Source of the DNA: Nocardioides sp.
GTDB taxonomy: Bacteria; Actinomycetota; Actinomycetes; Propionibacteriales; Nocardioidaceae
Direction: 5' to 3'
Length of the DNA stretch: 7,963 bases
NCBI GenBank assembly: GCA_023252065.1
Contig: JAHEXO010000076.1
Span: 1-7,963, forward strand
This document shows, piece after piece, positions 5,652 through 7,963 of the stretch; position 1 is the first letter of the stretch, and each line of letters begins with the position of its first letter. The notes under the pieces are model-generated. The model did no database searches. It was not told the origin of the DNA and saw nothing but the letters and a program-made list of their open reading frames with translations. Position numbers and translations under genes: made by a program.

Positions 5652-7610
5652 ATGAGCAATCAGGCCATCGTCCGCCGCCGGGTCGCGGCCACCACCGCGT
5701 TGGTCCTGGCCGCCTTCGGGTTGATGGGGGCCACGCCGCCCTCGAGCCAGGCATCGACCGAGGCCTCGAGCCAGGCTCCGACCCAGCAGGCGTGCCCGTC
5801 GAGCCACCTCTCCGGTACGACGCGCGTCGGCAGGATCAGCGGGATCGCGCGCCCGCTCGTCGTGGGCGCCCACTGTGCGAGCAGCTCGGCGGGCGCACAG
5901 TCGGTCTACCCCGGCTCACCGCCGCTGCTCAACCACGGCGGCCCGGTGATGAGCACCCCGTCGGCGGGCGACAAGGTCGTGGTCACACCGATCTTCTGGG
6001 CGCCGTCGGGCTACTCCTTCACCAACGCCTACAAGCACGTGATCACGACCTACCTCGCCGACCTCGCCGCCGACAGCGACAAGACCAGCAACGTCTTCGC
6101 GACGACGTTCCAGTACTCCGGGAGCAACGGCGCCATCAACTACCGGATGACGGCGGCCAGCCCGATCACGGTCACCACGTCGTTCCCGACCGCGGGCTGC
6201 ACCACCAACACCGGCGCGGTCTACGGCGACAGCAGCGGCTACACCACGTGTCTCGACGACGACCAGATCATCTCCAGGACCAATGCCGTGCTGACGGCCC
6301 ACGGACTGACCCGCGACCTCGGCCACCTCTACGTGATGTTCCTCCCCAAGCACGTCGAGAGCTGTTTCTTCCCCGGCAACCCGGTCAATCAGCAGTGCTC
6401 GATCAACCCCACCGCCAGCGCGGCCTACTGCGCCTACCACAGCGCCTTCGACCCAAACGGCGCCTCGGTGTACGCCACCATGCCCTTCCCCGTCTACCAC
6501 TCCCCGACCCACTACTCGTGCACCACGGAGGACCTAGGCGGGACCCCGACGATCCAGGCGCCCAACGGCGACAAGGACGCAGACGTGGAGGTCAGCCCCT
6601 TGAGCCACGAGATGGCCGAGGCGATCACCGACCCCGACGGCAACGCGTGGTACGACTCGAGCGGCTTCGAGAACGGTGACGACTGCGCCTACATCTACGG
6701 CGCCCTCTCGGGCACCGACGGGGGTTTGTGGAACCAGACGATCAACGGACACCACTACCTGACCCAGGAGGAGTTCAGCAACGCCGACTTCAACGCCGGC
6801 CACGAGGCCTGTCTCCGGTCGATGCCGCCCGACGTGCCCGCGGTCACCGGCCTCTCGCCGGGCAGCGGCCCCAGCACGGGTGGGACGACGGTGACCATCA
6901 CCGGCACCGGCTTCCCGAGCGCGACCGCGGTGAGGTTCGGGGGCGCCGCCGCGTCCTTCACCATCACCGACGCGACCCACATCCGCGCGACCGCTCCGGC
7001 CGGCACCGTGGGCACCGTGGACGTGACCGTCGCTACCTCCGCCGGGACGAGTCCGGTCGTGGGATCCGACCAGTTCGCCTACACGACGCCTCCGGCGCCG
7101 ACCGTGGCAGCGGTCGCGCCGACCAGCGGCCCGACGGCCGGTGGCCGGACGGTGACGATCACCGGCACCCACCTCACCGGCGCCACGGCCGTCCACTTCG
7201 GGACCGCCGCCGGTACGTCGGTGCACGTGCTGTCGGCCACCAGCCTCACCGTGCACACCCCGCAGCACACGGCCGGAGCGGTGGACGTCACCGTCTCCAC
7301 GCCCGGTGGCACGAGCGTGACCTCGACCGCCGACCGCTACCGCTACCTGGCCAGGCCCTCGGTGACCTCGCTGTCGCCGCACAGCGGCACCAGGGCGGGT
7401 GGCACGACGCTGACCATCGTCGGCAGCGGCTTCGTGTCCGGCGCCACGGTCCGGTTCGGCACCACCGCGGGCACCCACGTCAAGGTCGTCTCCTCGACCA
7501 AGATAACCGTCCGCACACCCCAGCACGCAGCAGGTCGGGTACACGTCACCGTCCGCACCGGTGGTGGCACCAGCGCCACGGTCGGCGTCGATCGCTACAC
7601 GTTCACCTGA
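5652..7610 (+). CDS. Secreted EXORDIUM/Phi-1-like protein with three IPT/TIG domains
   Basis: This 652-residue protein begins with a signal peptide (VRRR at 7-10, hydrophobic 11-27, small residues and a Ser/Thr/Gln-rich linker to about 47). Residues about 95-390 form a domain that resembles the plant EXORDIUM / phosphate-induced-1 family: VVVTPIFWAPSGY (109-121), a YSGSNG segment, the PLSHEMAEAITDPDGNAWYD block (316-335), ENGDDC (340-345), and GLWNQTINGHHYLTQEEFSN with AGHEACLRS near the end. His319, Glu320 and Glu323 form an HExxE motif that could bind a metal; I infer this and do not know it. Three IPT/TIG immunoglobulin-like domains follow (about 396-478, 483-566, 569-652), each opening with a P-x-SG-x-x-GG-T-x-(V/L)TI-x-G pattern. 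Such domains usually space or display an enzyme or adhesin. No LPxTG or C-terminal membrane anchor is present, so it is probably released or loosely wall-bound. It stands alone, convergent with the sigma gene. Substrate is unknown. Confidence 0.83.
   Translation: MSNQAIVRRRVAATTALVLAAFGLMGATPPSSQASTEASSQAPTQQACPSSHLSGTTRVGRISGIARPLVVGAHCASSSAGAQSVYPGSPPLLNHGGPVMSTPSAGDKVVVTPIFWAPSGYSFTNAYKHVITTYLADLAADSDKTSNVFATTFQYSGSNGAINYRMTAASPITVTTSFPTAGCTTNTGAVYGDSSGYTTCLDDDQIISRTNAVLTAHGLTRDLGHLYVMFLPKHVESCFFPGNPVNQQCSINPTASAAYCAYHSAFDPNGASVYATMPFPVYHSPTHYSCTTEDLGGTPTIQAPNGDKDADVEVSPLSHEMAEAITDPDGNAWYDSSGFENGDDCAYIYGALSGTDGGLWNQTINGHHYLTQEEFSNADFNAGHEACLRSMPPDVPAVTGLSPGSGPSTGGTTVTITGTGFPSATAVRFGGAAASFTITDATHIRATAPAGTVGTVDVTVATSAGTSPVVGSDQFAYTTPPAPTVAAVAPTSGPTAGGRTVTITGTHLTGATAVHFGTAAGTSVHVLSATSLTVHTPQHTAGAVDVTVSTPGGTSVTSTADRYRYLARPSVTSLSPHSGTRAGGTTLTIVGSGFVSGATVRFGTTAGTHVKVVSSTKITVRTPQHAAGRVHVTVRTGGGTSATVGVDRYTFT
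5741..5788 (+). repeat. Imperfect 24-bp tandem duplication in the linker after the signal peptide
   Basis: 5741-5764 and 5765-5788 match at 19 of 24 positions, both starting with CTCGAGCCAGGC. They encode the eight-residue units SSQASTEA and SSQAPTQQ (residues 31-46). This low-complexity linker next to the cleavage region probably arose by local duplication. Confidence 0.65.
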
Positions 7611-7640
7611 CCGACCGGCCCACGCCGTGGTGCCGTCCAG

Positions 7641-7655
7641 CTCAGCTCAGCTCAG
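7641..7655. repeat. CTCAG pentanucleotide repeated three times over the sigma gene stop codon
   Basis: Three perfect CTCAG units (preceded by a partial CCAG) span the last codons and stop of the minus-strand sigma gene. On that strand the end reads CTG-AGC-TGA. Because the unit is not a multiple of three, gain or loss of copies could change the final residues. Confidence 0.6.
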
Positions 7656-7963
7656 GGTGGCGAGGCGATCGGTCAGATGGACCCGCTCCGGGTCGTTGTC
7701 GCACAGCGCGATCGCACGGGTGAGCTCGGCGCGGGCCTCGTCGGTGCGGCCGGTCTTCGCCAGGAGCTCGCCGCGGACGGCCGGCAGCCGATGGCCCGGT
7801 ACGACGAGCCCGTCCAGCGCGCGGAGACCGGCGAGCGGGCCGTCCGCCTCGGCGACCGCCACCGCCCGGTTGAGCCGGACGACGGGCGAGTCCGCGACCG
7901 CGACCAGCTCGTCGTACCGCGCGACGATGCGCGGCCAGTCGGTCGCGTCCGGGTGGGGGGCGA
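7647..7963 (-). CDS. ECF sigma factor with TPR-like C-terminal region (ECF42-type), C-terminal part
   Basis: The last 104 residues of a sigma-70 family protein run off the right edge; its DNA- and core-binding regions (sigma2, sigma4) are outside the window. The visible tail reads TDWPRIVARYDELV, then SPVVRLNRAVAVAEADGPLA, GLRALDGL, HRLPAVRGELLAKTGRTDEA and ERVHLTDRLATLS. This is the characteristic ending of ECF factors with a TPR-like helical C-terminal extension (group ECF42, annotated as sigma-24 or DUF6596 proteins). In that group the tail is needed for activity, and genes for small DGPF/YCII-domain proteins often sit next to the sigma gene. Such a partner would be off-window here. An apparent start at 7862 is internal, since the frame stays open to the edge with family-matching sequence. 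The TGA end lies 36 bp from the convergent EXO-like/TIG gene end. Confidence 0.88.
   Translation of the reverse strand, partial: APHPDATDWPRIVARYDELVAVADSPVVRLNRAVAVAEADGPLAGLRALDGLVVPGHRLPAVRGELLAKTGRTDEARAELTRAIALCDNDPERVHLTDRLATLS

Noticed and set aside
7620..7630. CCACG-C-CGTGG palindrome between the convergent ends of the EXO-like/TIG and sigma genes as a terminator
   Set aside because: The arms are only 5 bp with a one-base centre and no T-run, so it cannot form a stable terminator hairpin.
7860..7862. Independent 71-residue gene starting at 7862
   Set aside because: The frame stays open to the window edge with sequence matching the sigma-factor tail, so this GTG is an internal valine codon.

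Overview
This is a high-GC window with GC-rich third codon positions, GTG as well as ATG starts, and TGA at nearly every gene end. The protein families present (a CysO-type sulfur carrier, an actinobacterial RseB/LolA-like protein tied to an ABC-2 exporter, an ECF sigma factor with a TPR-like tail) point to an actinobacterium. A Nocardioides-like member of the Propionibacteriales is my best guess, but I cannot prove the genus from sequence alone.

Layout. (1) Positions 1-1134, plus strand: the 3' part of a threonine synthase gene (thrC), an 81-bp gap holding a perfect 23-bp inverted repeat, then a 91-residue ubiquitin-like sulfur carrier ending in Gly-Gly, closely resembling mycobacterial CysO. 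(2) 1171-1968, plus strand: an exported class-2-type lipase/esterase whose Shine-Dalgarno lies in a small hairpin. It overlaps the next gene tail to tail by 11 bp. (3) 5382 down to 1958, minus strand: a likely operon. It encodes a four-helix membrane protein, an RseB/LolA-like secreted or membrane-tethered protein, an ABC ATPase and an ABC-2 permease, the last three linked by ATGA/GTGA overlaps. The RseB/LolA-like frame is interrupted by a single in-frame TAG at 3957-3959. The same frame continues past it with family-like sequence up to the ATPase start. (4) 5383-5651: a divergent intergenic region with no convincing gene. (5) 5652-7610, plus strand: a 652-residue secreted protein with an EXORDIUM/Phi-1-like domain (HExxE motif) followed by three IPT/TIG domains. 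(6) 7647 to the right edge, minus strand: the C-terminal end of an ECF42-type sigma factor.

How the parts work together. The ATPase and permease form a small exporter of the type that often sits beside an RseB/LolA-like protein in actinobacteria. The thrC/sulfur-carrier pair hints at a link between O-phosphohomoserine chemistry and protein-bound sulfide. The most striking observations are the amber codon, the long perfect hairpin between thrC and the sulfur carrier, and the EXO-like/TIG architecture. I see no CRISPR array, tRNA, rRNA, insertion sequence or phage gene.
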